A DNA stretch of 19,939 nucleotides from DASPKW01 sp038244055. GTDB taxonomy: Bacteria > Planctomycetota > Phycisphaerae > Tepidisphaerales > Tepidisphaeraceae. The notes below the pieces were generated by a model. That model made no database searches. It was not told where the DNA came from and was given only the letters and a program-made list of their open reading frames with translations. The DNA is taken from NCBI GenBank assembly GCA_038244055.1, contig JBBRTW010000076.1, forward strand, positions 1 through 19,939, given 5' to 3'. The first letter of the stretch is position 1. Each line of letters starts with the position of its first letter. Made by a program: the position numbers and the translations under genes. Below, piece by piece: positions 7,057 to 14,628 of the stretch.

Positions 7057-8379
7057 GTGACTCTCGCCGCGCCAGATGCCCCAACCCGCCCGAAAGAATC
7101 CAAACCCCAAGGCGGCTTTCTCTCCCGGCTCGGCCCCGGCCTCATCACCGGCGCATCCGATGATGATCCCAGCGGCATCGGAACCTACTCCCAGGCCGGC
7201 GCGCAATACGGCTTTGGCCTGCTCTGGACGATGCTCTTCTCGTTTCCGCTCATGGTCGCCATCCAGGAGATCAGCGCCCGCATCGGCCGGGTCACCGGGC
7301 GCGGCCTGGCCGGCAATATCCGCCGCCACTACTCGCGCTGGCTCCTCTACCCGGTCATCTTCCTTCTCGTCGCCGCCAACACCATCAACCTCGGCGCGGA
7401 TATCGGCGCGATGGGCGATGTTATGGCCCTCCTCATTGGCGGCCCGGCCCTGGTTTACGCAGGCATCTTCGCCCTGGCGGTTGTGCTTCTCCAGGTGTTC
7501 GCCTCGTACCCCCGCTGCGCCAAGGTGCTGCGCTGGCTGACGCTCGCGCTCTTCACCTATGTCGCCACCGTCTTCTTCGTCCATGTCCCCTGGAAGCAGG
7601 CGCTTTGGTCCACCATCCGCCCGTCATTCCAGATGGATGGCCAGTACTGGGCTACCTTCATCGCGATTCTTGGAACCACCATCAGTCCCTACCTTTTCTT
7701 CTGGCAGGCCTCGCAGGAGACCGAAGAAATTAAGACCAACGAGGATGAAGAATCGCTCAAGAAAGCCCCCCAGCAGGCCCGCGCCCAATTCAACCGCATC
7801 CGCTTGGACACCCTCACCGGCATGGCCTTCTCCAATCTCGTCGCCTTCTTCATCATTCTCTCCGCGGCCGTCACCCTCAATGCCCACGGCATCACCGACA
7901 TCCAGACCTCCGCCCAGGCCGCCGAAGCACTCCGACCCGTCGCCGGAAGACTCACCTTCACCCTCTTCGCACTCGGCATCATCGGCACCGGCCTGCTCGC
8001 GCTGCCCGTCCTGGCCGGCTCGGCCGCCTATGCCGTCGGCGAAGCCCTCAAATGGCCCACCGGCCTGGACCGCAAGCCCCTCGATGCCAAGGGCTTTTAC
8101 GGCGTCCTGACTGTCGCCACGTTTCTCGGCCTGGCGATCAACTTCCCGGTCGTGCAGCAATTCACGCATCTCTCCCCCATCAAAGCCCTCTATTGGTCGG
8201 CCGTCATCAATGGCGTCGTGGCCGTGCCCATCATGGTGGTGATGATGCTCATGTTCCACAATAAAAAAATCATGGGCGGGTTCACGCGCGTTTCCAAGCC
8301 CCTCCGCGCCCTCGGCTGGCTCGCCACGCTGGCCATGGCCGCCGCCGCCGCGGGGATGTTTCTGACCATGAAGAAATAG
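7057..8379 (+). CDS. NRAMP-family divalent metal transporter with non-canonical metal site
   Basis: The 440-residue polytopic membrane protein opens with FLSRLGPGLITGASDDDPSGIGTYSQAG, the NRAMP TM1 region, and has the expected 11 or so hydrophobic segments. In classical Mn/Fe NRAMPs TM1 carries Asp-Pro-Gly-Asn and TM6 carries Ala-x-x-Met-Pro-His. Here these read Asp-Pro-Ser-Gly (37-40) and Thr-x-x-Ser-Pro-Tyr (206-212, GTTISPY). The Asn and the sulphur ligand are therefore missing, as in NRAMP-related Mg-type or uncharacterised clades. The start was set at GTG 7057 because GGAG lies 7 bases upstream; GTG 7024 in the same frame adds 11 unlikely residues. The gene stands alone, with about 240 bases of non-coding DNA before it. 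Substrate is unknown; Mg2+, another hard divalent cation, or proton-coupled transport of something else are options. Confidence 0.9.
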   Translation: MTLAAPDAPTRPKESKPQGGFLSRLGPGLITGASDDDPSGIGTYSQAGAQYGFGLLWTMLFSFPLMVAIQEISARIGRVTGRGLAGNIRRHYSRWLLYPVIFLLVAANTINLGADIGAMGDVMALLIGGPALVYAGIFALAVVLLQVFASYPRCAKVLRWLTLALFTYVATVFFVHVPWKQALWSTIRPSFQMDGQYWATFIAILGTTISPYLFFWQASQETEEIKTNEDEESLKKAPQQARAQFNRIRLDTLTGMAFSNLVAFFIILSAAVTLNAHGITDIQTSAQAAEALRPVAGRLTFTLFALGIIGTGLLALPVLAGSAAYAVGEALKWPTGLDRKPLDAKGFYGVLTVATFLGLAINFPVVQQFTHLSPIKALYWSAVINGVVAVPIMVVMMLMFHNKKIMGGFTRVSKPLRALGWLATLAMAAAAAGMFLTMKK

Positions 8380-8539
8380 CGCGCGGGCAATCTCCGCAAC
8401 AGTCTTGAGACCGCTCCCCCACCCCACGCTGAACTGCACGCCGAGGATTCACTTCTTTTGCTCATTTGTGGTCGCGCCTTCCCAAGGCATCCACCTTGCA
8501 TCTCTCCCATTCGCCAGCATTTGTCACACCCGGAAGGAG

Positions 8540-8582
8540 GTGTCTCAACCACCATTACGCCTCGTTGAATCGCATGAGACAC
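8540..8582. repeat. 8-bp inverted repeat in convergent gap
   Basis: GTGTCTCA (8540-8547) and TGAGACAC (8575-8582) flank 27 bases just beyond the galK stop codon. It could form a weak stem between the converging transporter and galactokinase genes. No T-run is present, so I do not call it a terminator. The rest of 8380-8590 shows no gene or clear signal. Confidence 0.3.
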
Positions 8583-8590
8583 GCGGCAAG

Positions 8591-9805
8591 TTATTCGATC
8601 ACGCTCGCCCCGCCCATCGCTCTGGTCGCGAAGATCGTCGGCACGATCCCAAACCGCTCCTCGTACACCCTTGCCAGATCCGCCTTCAGCGGCTCGACCG
8701 CCCGCGGCTGCGCGAGCGCGACAATACACCCGCCAAACCCGCCCCCCGTCATCCGCGCCCCATACACCCCGCGCGTCTTGATCGCCTGCTCCGCCAATAC
8801 ATCCAGCTCCTTGCAGCTCACCTCATAATCATCGCGCAGCGATTCATGGCTCTGGTTCATCAGTTGCCCGAAGCGCTCGTAACTTCCCTTCGCCAGCGCG
8901 GCCCCCGCCTCGAGGGTTCGCTGGTTTTCCGTCACGATATGCCGGCAGCGCCGCAGGATCATCTCATCGAGTTTCCCGGCCGCATCCGCCAGCATCTTGA
9001 GCGTCACATCCCGCAGCGCCTTGATTCCCGCCGTCGGATTCGCCTTCTGAAAAAATGCCACGCCCTCTTCGCACTGATTGCGCCGCTTGGCGTATTCCCC
9101 CGTCGCCAGCTCGTGATGCACCATCGTATTGGCGATGACGATCCGCAGATCGCCCGCTTCCAGCTTAACGAATTGCTTGGCCTGCGAGCGGCAATCGAAC
9201 TGCATCGCATGATCCGCCTTGCCGCTGACCACGATCGTCTGATCCATGATCCCGCAGGGAACCTGCGCGTATTCATGCTCGGCCTTCAGGCAGATCAGCG
9301 CCAGCCGCTCCGGCGTCACTTCCGTCCCCGCCAGCGTCAGCAGCGCCAGCGCCGTCCCCACCTCGATCGCGGCCGATGATGAGAGCCCTCCCCCCACCGG
9401 CAGCGTGTTGTCGATCATCGCCTCCATCCCCGTCAGCGGAATCCCCGCATCGATCAGCTCGGCCGCCACCCCGCGCGAATAGTTCGCCCAGTGCGGCTCG
9501 CCCCGCGCGATCGGCCGATCGATCGAGAAGCTCACGAGCTGACCGATGTAGGCCGATGAAGCCAGCCGAATCAGCCCATCCTCGCGCAGCCGGCAGGCCA
9601 CCATCACCTGCGGCTCGATCGCCATCGGAAAGACCACCCCCTGGTTGTAATCCGTATGTTCCCCGATCAGATTCACCCGCCCCGGCGCGCGGATGACATG
9701 AATCCGCCCCCCATCGCCAAAGGTGGCGATGAACTTGGCCCGCGCCAAATCGGCCGCGGCCCGGTCTTCCGGCGAGATCGTCAAGCGCGTTTGCGGAGCC
9801 TGCAT
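8591..9805 (-). CDS. galK: Galactokinase
   Basis: The 404-residue GHMP-family kinase phosphorylates alpha-D-galactose at C1 with ATP, the first step of the Leloir pathway, in the cytoplasm. The galactokinase signature GRVNLIGEHTDYNQGVVFPMA is at 42-62, the phosphate-binding LPVGGGLSSSAA at 135-146, the catalytic base region CGIMDQ (Asp188) follows, and the third GHMP motif GARMTGGGFGGCIVAL is at 349-364. Length matches the family. ATG 9805 was chosen; a TTG at 9856 in the same frame would add 17 non-conserved residues, and no strong ribosome site is seen for either. No other Leloir genes (galT, galE) are in the window. It is divergent from tmk across about 200 bases that hold short repeats. 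Confidence 0.96.
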   Translation of the reverse strand: MQAPQTRLTISPEDRAAADLARAKFIATFGDGGRIHVIRAPGRVNLIGEHTDYNQGVVFPMAIEPQVMVACRLREDGLIRLASSAYIGQLVSFSIDRPIARGEPHWANYSRGVAAELIDAGIPLTGMEAMIDNTLPVGGGLSSSAAIEVGTALALLTLAGTEVTPERLALICLKAEHEYAQVPCGIMDQTIVVSGKADHAMQFDCRSQAKQFVKLEAGDLRIVIANTMVHHELATGEYAKRRNQCEEGVAFFQKANPTAGIKALRDVTLKMLADAAGKLDEMILRRCRHIVTENQRTLEAGAALAKGSYERFGQLMNQSHESLRDDYEVSCKELDVLAEQAIKTRGVYGARMTGGGFGGCIVALAQPRAVEPLKADLARVYEERFGIVPTIFATRAMGGASVIE

Positions 9806-9849
9806 GGCGCGAATGTAGAACCCCCGCGCTGGGCGGTCAAGCGGAGGCC

Positions 9850-9924
9850 ATGTCAAATGTCAAAAGTCGAATGTCAAAAGTGCGGTGGCTCCGTTCTGAT
9901 TTTAGCCGCTGGGCTTGCCCAGCG
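9850..9924. repeat. ATGTCAAAAGTC direct repeats and 8-bp REP-like hairpin
   Basis: Three copies of a TGTCAAA core (two extending to AATGTCAAAAGT) lie at about 9850-9881. Bases 9907-9924 form a palindrome, CGCTGGGC-TT-GCCCAGCG. The gap is between divergent galK and tmk, so a terminator is not expected; these look like further members of the window's intergenic repeat collection. Codons open upstream of tmk across this stretch are not likely to be coding. Confidence 0.6.
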
Positions 9925-10008
9925 CGTCGAGAGGCGTCCCAACGGATGCGCCCTGGCAATTGCCCTCCTCATTTCCGAATTCCCACCATTGACGGTAAAA
10001 GATCACCC

Positions 10009-10680
10009 ATGTCCCCAGGCCTCTTCATCGTCCTCGACGGCTCCGAAGGCTGCGGCAAGAGCACGCAGTCCAAGCGGCTCGCGCGCAGGCTTGAAGAGGC
10101 GGGGCGGCAGGTGCTGCTGGTGCGCGACCCGGGGACGACGCCGATTGGCGAGAAGATCCGGGCCATTCTGCTCGATCCCGTTCATGGCGAAATGGCCATG
10201 CGCTGCGAAATGCTCCTCTACATGGCCGCCCGCGCCCAGATGATGAAGCAGATCATCGCCCCCGCCCTGGCCGTCGGCAAAATCGTCATCTCCGACCGCT
10301 TCGTCTCCAGCACGCTCGCCTACCAGCTCGGCGGCGATGGCCTGACCGCCGCCGACATCCGCGCCGCCGCCGACATCGCCATCGGCGGCCACTGGCCCGA
10401 CCTCACCCTCCTCCTCGACATGCCCGTTGAAGCCAGCATGGCGCGCGTCCAGCGCGCCAAGGACCGCATCGAGCAGCGCCCCATGGAATATCACGCCCAG
10501 GTCCGCCGCAACTATCTCGCCCAGGCCCAGGCCATGCCCGACCAATATCGCGTGATCGATGCCAACCGCGAGATGGATGCGGTGGAAGCGGATATCTGGG
10601 CGGCCGTCGAATCGCTTTTGGTCATCCTGAGGGAGCTTAAGGCGACCGAAGGATCCAGCCACGAACATCAGGGCCCTTGA
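10009..10680 (+). CDS. tmk: Thymidylate kinase
   Basis: The 223-residue P-loop kinase converts dTMP to dTDP with ATP. Features are the Walker A loop DGSEGCGKST at 10-19, the substrate-binding RDPGTTPIGEKIR (usually RePGGT), the DRF motif at 96-98 followed by STLAYQ, and a LID region with RAKDRIEQR. The start was set at ATG 10009 because in-frame codons upstream translate a repeat-rich leader without homology. The last ~19 codons are unusual: from residue 205 they are encoded by an interspersed repeat that also occurs elsewhere in the window, so the native C-terminus was probably replaced. The core enzyme is intact. holB follows after 25 bases, the common bacterial tmk-holB arrangement, tying dTTP supply to replication. 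Confidence 0.95.
   Translation: MSPGLFIVLDGSEGCGKSTQSKRLARRLEEAGRQVLLVRDPGTTPIGEKIRAILLDPVHGEMAMRCEMLLYMAARAQMMKQIIAPALAVGKIVISDRFVSSTLAYQLGGDGLTAADIRAAADIAIGGHWPDLTLLLDMPVEASMARVQRAKDRIEQRPMEYHAQVRRNYLAQAQAMPDQYRVIDANREMDAVEADIWAAVESLLVILRELKATEGSSHEHQGP
10621..10656. repeat. Interspersed GTCATCCTGAGG-type repeat inside tmk 3' end
   Basis: This 36-base unit starts GTCATCCTGAGGGAGC and ends GCGACCGAAGGATCC. It matches the 36 bases at 13015-13050 without gaps (about three quarters identical) and, in reverse complement, the arm at 13107-13142. It encodes VILRELKATEGS, the beginning of the altered tail of Tmk. Confidence 0.7.
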
Positions 10681-10705
10681 ATCGCGATCCAACACCCGAA
10701 CTTGA

Positions 10706-11737
10706 ATGCCCCTCCTCACGCTCAAAAACATCTTCGGCCAATCCGCCGCCATCGACTGGATCAAGCTCGCCTACCAGGCCGATCGACTTCCCCATGGCCT
10801 GATCTTCGCCGGTCAGGCCGGTGTCGGCAAAGGCACCACCGCGCAGGCGCTGGCGGCGCTGTTTCTCTGCCAGAAGCCCAAAGATGCCGATGCCTGCGGG
10901 ACCTGCGAAAGCTGCCGGCTCATGGCGGCCGGGACGCATCCGGATTTCGGCTTCATCTATCGCCAGATGGTGCGAACGATGGATAAGAAAGAGGAGAGCA
11001 AGGCGAAGGATCTGGTGATCGATGTCATCCGCAAATTCCTCCTCGAACCCGCCAGCCTCAAACCCATGATGGGCCGCGGGCGCGTCTTCATCGTCGATGA
11101 AGCCCAGACCATGAATCCGGCCGCCCAGAACAGCCTCCTCAAAACACTCGAAGAGCCCTTTGGCCGAACGCTGATCATCCTCCTCACCGATGATGACCAG
11201 TCCCTCCTCCAGACCATCCGCAGCCGCACGCAGGTCGTTCGCTTCGGCGCGCTGGATACCAAAACGGTTCTCCGCGAACTCGATCGCCGCGGGATCGATC
11301 GCGCCATCGCCGAGCGCGCGGCCGCGCTTTCCGAAGGCTCGCTCGGCTCCGCACTGCGCTGGATCGAAGATGGCATCGTCGACTCGGCCGGGCAATTGCT
11401 GGAGATGATGGATAGCCTGATCGCCGGCCGCCCACCCGCCGACCTGGCCGACTGGTTCAAGAAGTCAGCCGATGCCTACGCCGAAAAACAGGTCGCCCGC
11501 GATAAGAACACCAGCCTCGATCAGGCCAAGCGCGAAGGCCTGGGGCTTTATCTGCGCCTGGCCGCCCAGCGCTTCCGCCGCCTCCTTCGCGAATCAGCCG
11601 ACCCGCGCGAACTGGAACTGGCCTGCGAAGCCATCGAAACCCTCGCCCGCGCCGATGATTTCCTGGATGCGAATGTGAACATCCCCATCATTTTCCAGCA
11701 ACTCGCCCTGACCTTGGCGCGCCTGCGCGCGGCGTGA
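10706..11737 (+). CDS. holB: DNA polymerase III clamp-loader subunit delta-prime
   Basis: The 343-residue AAA+ protein has an intact Walker A (GQAGVGKGT, 36-44), the zinc module of four cysteines (C55, C64, C67, C70 in CGTCESC), Walker B VFIVDEAQ at 127-134 followed by MNPAAQNSLLKTLEEP, and the SRT motif in the arginine-finger position (IRSRTQ, 171-176). These match the delta-prime/gamma family. Coupling with tmk upstream favours delta-prime, which helps open and load the sliding clamp. The C-terminal third is helical, as expected for the collar domain. The retained Walker A is noteworthy because E. coli delta-prime has lost it. A gamma/tau (dnaX) assignment is less likely given the short length and context. 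Confidence 0.9.
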   Translation: MPLLTLKNIFGQSAAIDWIKLAYQADRLPHGLIFAGQAGVGKGTTAQALAALFLCQKPKDADACGTCESCRLMAAGTHPDFGFIYRQMVRTMDKKEESKAKDLVIDVIRKFLLEPASLKPMMGRGRVFIVDEAQTMNPAAQNSLLKTLEEPFGRTLIILLTDDDQSLLQTIRSRTQVVRFGALDTKTVLRELDRRGIDRAIAERAAALSEGSLGSALRWIEDGIVDSAGQLLEMMDSLIAGRPPADLADWFKKSADAYAEKQVARDKNTSLDQAKREGLGLYLRLAAQRFRRLLRESADPRELELACEAIETLARADDFLDANVNIPIIFQQLALTLARLRAA

Positions 11738-11790
11738 TGGTTGCGAATGGCGAATGAAACGTTTGTGGGAAGCTCCCGACCCTGAGCGAG

Positions 11791-12957
11791 TCACTTTGCT
11801 TGCGGCGGATCAACAACGGCCGGCGCCAAGGCCTTCTGCGCCCTGGGGTCCCATTGGGTATCGATCAGCAGATCCTTCCCCGCGATATCTTCCCAACGGT
11901 AGACCTTGAAATTCTGATTGCCCTTGTCGTTGTGCCCATCCTGCACCACCAGGAATCCGTTGGGAAAGTTCGGGCCGGCCGGGCGATTGGTCACGGCCAC
12001 GCCATCGGTGTCATCGACGGCATCGATCGCGTTGGGCCCATCGCCTTTGCGCGGGATGATGGTGCAGATGAATTCGTGATTGCCATCGCGGCGGTAGACC
12101 TTGAACTGCGAATTCCCCTGGCTGGAGGCGATCAAATAGCCTTTACCGCCGGCCGCGCAATAAAGGGTCAGGCCTTCGACATCGCCTTTGAGGCCATGCT
12201 CACCAGTGCGGGCGATCAGTTTGCCTTCGCTACCCCCATCCGGCTCGGCGGGGTATTTCCAGATACCGACGCTCTCCTCGGCGATGTAGACAAAGCCGGT
12301 TTCATCGTCGGCGACACAGCCTTCGGTGATGGATGGCAGCTTGAACGAGCGCACCTTCACGCCGCCGACTTTGCCGTTGCCGCCATCGATCAGTTCGTAT
12401 TGCTCCTGCTCGCCTTTTTTGTTGTTGACGAAGCAGTAGAACTTGCCGGTCTTGAGGCTGTGGTAGACGCCGGTGCCATAGGGCTCGGTATGGCCGAAGG
12501 TGGGAATCGCCCCGCCGGCGGTGACATCGGCCATCTGCCGCGTCTTCGCATCGATGGTCCAGACCTTGATGCCCAGCTCCTGTTTGGCCCGCGTGCCCGC
12601 CACCGCCAGGTCCACTTTCCGCCCGCCCAGCGGAAAATCGTAAATCACATCCACATTGTCCGGCCACGAATTTCCCGAAACAATCTGCAACTGCTTTCCC
12701 GATAGATCGTAGGAAATCAGCCCGCCATGTTTATCGGTGCCGATGATCATGGAGCGGCTGGGATCCTCGGCGCAGAGCCAGATGGCCGGGTCATCGGCCG
12801 AGTCGCCATCGTGCGGCACGGGCTCGGTGGCGATGATGGCGGCCGGGCGGATGATCGGCTGCCAAGAGGTTTCATCGGGCCTGGCAGCCCAGAGCCAGAC
12901 GGCCGCGGAGAATCCCGCAAGCCCTATGACGCAGCCGATTCGACGCCGTGTGGTCAT
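11791..12957 (-). CDS. Beta-propeller phytase-like exported protein
   Basis: The 388-residue product has an N-terminal Arg-rich membrane or signal segment (RRRIGCVIGLAGFSAAVWLW). A beta-propeller phytase domain follows, with GDSADDPAIWL (51-61), GTDKHGGLISYDLSGKQLQ (73-91), NVDVIYDF (101-108), TEPYGTGVYHS with YCFVNNK, TEGCVADDETGFVYIAEES (211-229), GDVEGLTLY (258-266) and DDTDGVAVTN...FPNGFLVVQDGHND (316-344). These acidic loops are the calcium and phosphate sites of alkaline phytases of the Bacillus type. The enzyme would release phosphate from inositol hexakisphosphate outside the cytoplasm. ATG 12957 has a weak AGAGA site. The gene points toward holB and its stop lies about 50 bases beyond the holB stop; no terminator is obvious. 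A related propeller esterase is possible, but the motif order fits phytase well. Confidence 0.88.
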   Translation of the reverse strand: MTTRRRIGCVIGLAGFSAAVWLWAARPDETSWQPIIRPAAIIATEPVPHDGDSADDPAIWLCAEDPSRSMIIGTDKHGGLISYDLSGKQLQIVSGNSWPDNVDVIYDFPLGGRKVDLAVAGTRAKQELGIKVWTIDAKTRQMADVTAGGAIPTFGHTEPYGTGVYHSLKTGKFYCFVNNKKGEQEQYELIDGGNGKVGGVKVRSFKLPSITEGCVADDETGFVYIAEESVGIWKYPAEPDGGSEGKLIARTGEHGLKGDVEGLTLYCAAGGKGYLIASSQGNSQFKVYRRDGNHEFICTIIPRKGDGPNAIDAVDDTDGVAVTNRPAGPNFPNGFLVVQDGHNDKGNQNFKVYRWEDIAGKDLLIDTQWDPRAQKALAPAVVDPPQAK

Positions 12958-13014
12958 TCTCTAATCATCGCAGGAATGGTCAAATCTTCCAGCGCGCTGG
13001 TCGAGTTGCGTCAT

Positions 13015-13142
13015 GTCGTTCCGAGGGAGTTTCAGGCGACCGAGGAATCTTGCACCGACTGATTGGCCCGTCATTGGGTTGGGCGGCGGGCCAATTCGGA
13101 TAGGCCGGATCCTTCGGGTCGCATAGCTCCCCTCAGGATGAC
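13015..13142. repeat. Composite inverted repeat of the GTCATCCTGAGG family
   Basis: Two 36-base copies of one repeat unit lie in opposite orientation (13015-13050 and 13107-13142), separated by 56 bases, giving a MITE-like or REP-dimer-like structure. The rest of the 369-base gap between the phytase gene and xylA holds no convincing gene. Toward its right end are a candidate -10 hexamer TAAAAT (13241-13246) and the xylA ribosome site. Confidence 0.7.
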
Positions 13143-13326
13143 GGAAATTGCCATCGCGGTTCTTCTCAATCCGCAATCCTCAATTCCCCAAACTCCACTG
13201 CCACATCCCCCGATTTCCCGCCGATTCTTGATTTATCCGCTAAAATCACGACACTTGTCTCGTGCATGCGCAATAAACCGATTTCACATTTCCCCCGCTT
13301 TGCCGCGATGAAGGAGAACCCGCCCC

Positions 13327-14496
13327 ATGTCTGACAATTACGCCCCCGACCCCAAGAACAAGTTCACGTTCGGCCTCTGGACGGTTGGCAACATTGGCCG
13401 CGACCCCTTCGGTGGCCCGGTCCGCGAGCCCATCACGCCGGCCCAGATCGCCGATTTGCTGGGCGAAGTCGGCGCTTACGGCGTCAACTTCCACGATAAC
13501 GATCTGATCCCCATCGATGCCACGCCCGGCGAGGCGGCCCAGATCAAGAAGGATTTCAAGAAGGCCCTCAAGGATAATGGGCTGGTCGTGCCGATGGCGA
13601 CGACCAACCTCTTCTCCGATCCGGTCTTCAAGGATGGCGCGTTCACTTCGAATAACGCCAAGATCCGGGCCTATGCGGTTCAGAAGACGATGCGGGCGAT
13701 GGAACTGGGCTCGGAATTTGGCGCGAAGATTTACGTCTTCTGGGGCGGCCGGGAAGGCGTGGAATCCGATGCGACCAAGAACCCCGTGGATGCCATCAAG
13801 CGCTTCCGCGAGGCGATCGATTTCCTCTGCGATTATTCGAAGGATCAGGGCTACGGGTACAAGTTTGCCTTCGAGGCCAAGCCCAATGAGCCGCGCGGGC
13901 ATATCTACTTCGCCGTCACGGGCTCTTACCTGGCGCTGATCCCGACGCTTAAATATCCGGAGATGTGCGGCGTGAACCCGGAAGTGGCGCACGAGCACAT
14001 GGCGGGGCTGAATTTCGTGCATCAGGTGGCGGCGGCGCTGGAATCGAAGAAGCTCTTCCACATCGATTTGAACGACCAGGAATTTGGCCGGTACGACCAG
14101 GATTTCCGCTTCGGCAGCGTGAACCTCAAGCACGCGTTTTTCCTGGTCAAGCTGCTGGAAGATTACGCCTACAACGGCCCGCGGCATTTCGATGCGCATG
14201 CGTTTCGGCAATCGGATTACCAGGATGTCAAGGAATTCGCCCGCGGTTGCATGCGGACGTATCAGATCCTCAAGGAAAAGGCCGCCAAGTGGAACGCCAA
14301 CAGCGAGATCCAGCAGCTCCGCAAGGAGATCAACATCGGCGAGCCGAATCTGGAGAAGCTGACCAAGAAGTACAGCTCGCAGAACGCCAAACGGCTGCTG
14401 GATGCGCCATTGGACCGGGTCGAGCTGGCCAAGGCGCGGCTGCCGTATGAGCGGCTGGATCAGTTGACGATGGAGATCATTATGGGGACGCGGTAG
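13327..14496 (+). CDS. xylA: Xylose isomerase, class I
   Basis: The 389-residue TIM-barrel enzyme interconverts D-xylose and D-xylulose (also glucose and fructose). All catalytic and metal residues of the actinobacterial-type class I enzyme are present at a constant +2 offset: His56 and Asp59 (VNFHDNDLIP), Glu183 and Lys185 (FEAKPNEPRG), Glu219 and His222 (NPEVAHEHMAG), Asp247 (HIDLND), Asp257 and Asp259 (YDQDF) and Asp289 (HFDAHA). ATG 13327 is preceded by AAGGAG 11 bases upstream, and a TAAAAT hexamer about 80 bases upstream may be the -10. No xylulokinase is seen nearby, so xylB is elsewhere. With galK it indicates growth on plant or mucilage sugars. The gene is followed by a strong inverted repeat. 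Confidence 0.97.
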   Translation: MSDNYAPDPKNKFTFGLWTVGNIGRDPFGGPVREPITPAQIADLLGEVGAYGVNFHDNDLIPIDATPGEAAQIKKDFKKALKDNGLVVPMATTNLFSDPVFKDGAFTSNNAKIRAYAVQKTMRAMELGSEFGAKIYVFWGGREGVESDATKNPVDAIKRFREAIDFLCDYSKDQGYGYKFAFEAKPNEPRGHIYFAVTGSYLALIPTLKYPEMCGVNPEVAHEHMAGLNFVHQVAAALESKKLFHIDLNDQEFGRYDQDFRFGSVNLKHAFFLVKLLEDYAYNGPRHFDAHAFRQSDYQDVKEFARGCMRTYQILKEKAAKWNANSEIQQLRKEINIGEPNLEKLTKKYSSQNAKRLLDAPLDRVELAKARLPYERLDQLTMEIIMGTR

Positions 14497-14558
14497 GATT
14501 TTGGGGATTTGGGTAGTTAGATAGTGTTGGATAGACTAGTAAAGCGGATGAGCGTGAA

Positions 14559-14603
14559 ATTGGCTTAAATCAAAAATAAGCCAATCTGGAATTGGCTTAT
14601 TTT
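14559..14603 (+). terminator. 13-bp perfect hairpin with overlapping alternative stem
   Basis: Bases 14573-14585 (aaaataagccaat) pair perfectly with 14591-14603 (attggcttatttt) around the loop CTGGA, giving an A-rich 5' side and T-rich 3' side typical of a bidirectional intrinsic terminator. A third copy of attggctta at 14559-14567 can instead pair with 14577-14585, so two mutually exclusive stems exist. It ends 25 bases before the ATPase start and 63-107 bases after the xylA stop. Termination for xylA is likely; attenuation of the ATPase gene is possible. Confidence 0.6.
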
Positions 14604-14628
14604 GGAGATTGATGGTAAGTTGACCTGA

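Noticed and set aside
8405..9379. Plus-strand frame of 324 codons opposite galK
   Set aside because: Arg/His/Leu-rich shadow of the galactokinase gene, which has all family motifs.
9850..10008. N-terminal extension of Tmk
   Set aside because: The added codons cover repeats and a hairpin; the kinase family begins just before the P-loop, so ATG 10009 is preferred.
12961..13176. Minus-strand 71-codon frame in the phytase-xylA gap
   Set aside because: It is a translation of the inverted GTCATCCTGAGG repeat, not a gene.
13246..14211. Long minus-strand frame of 321 codons
   Set aside because: Antisense shadow of xylA, whose active-site residues are all present on the plus strand.
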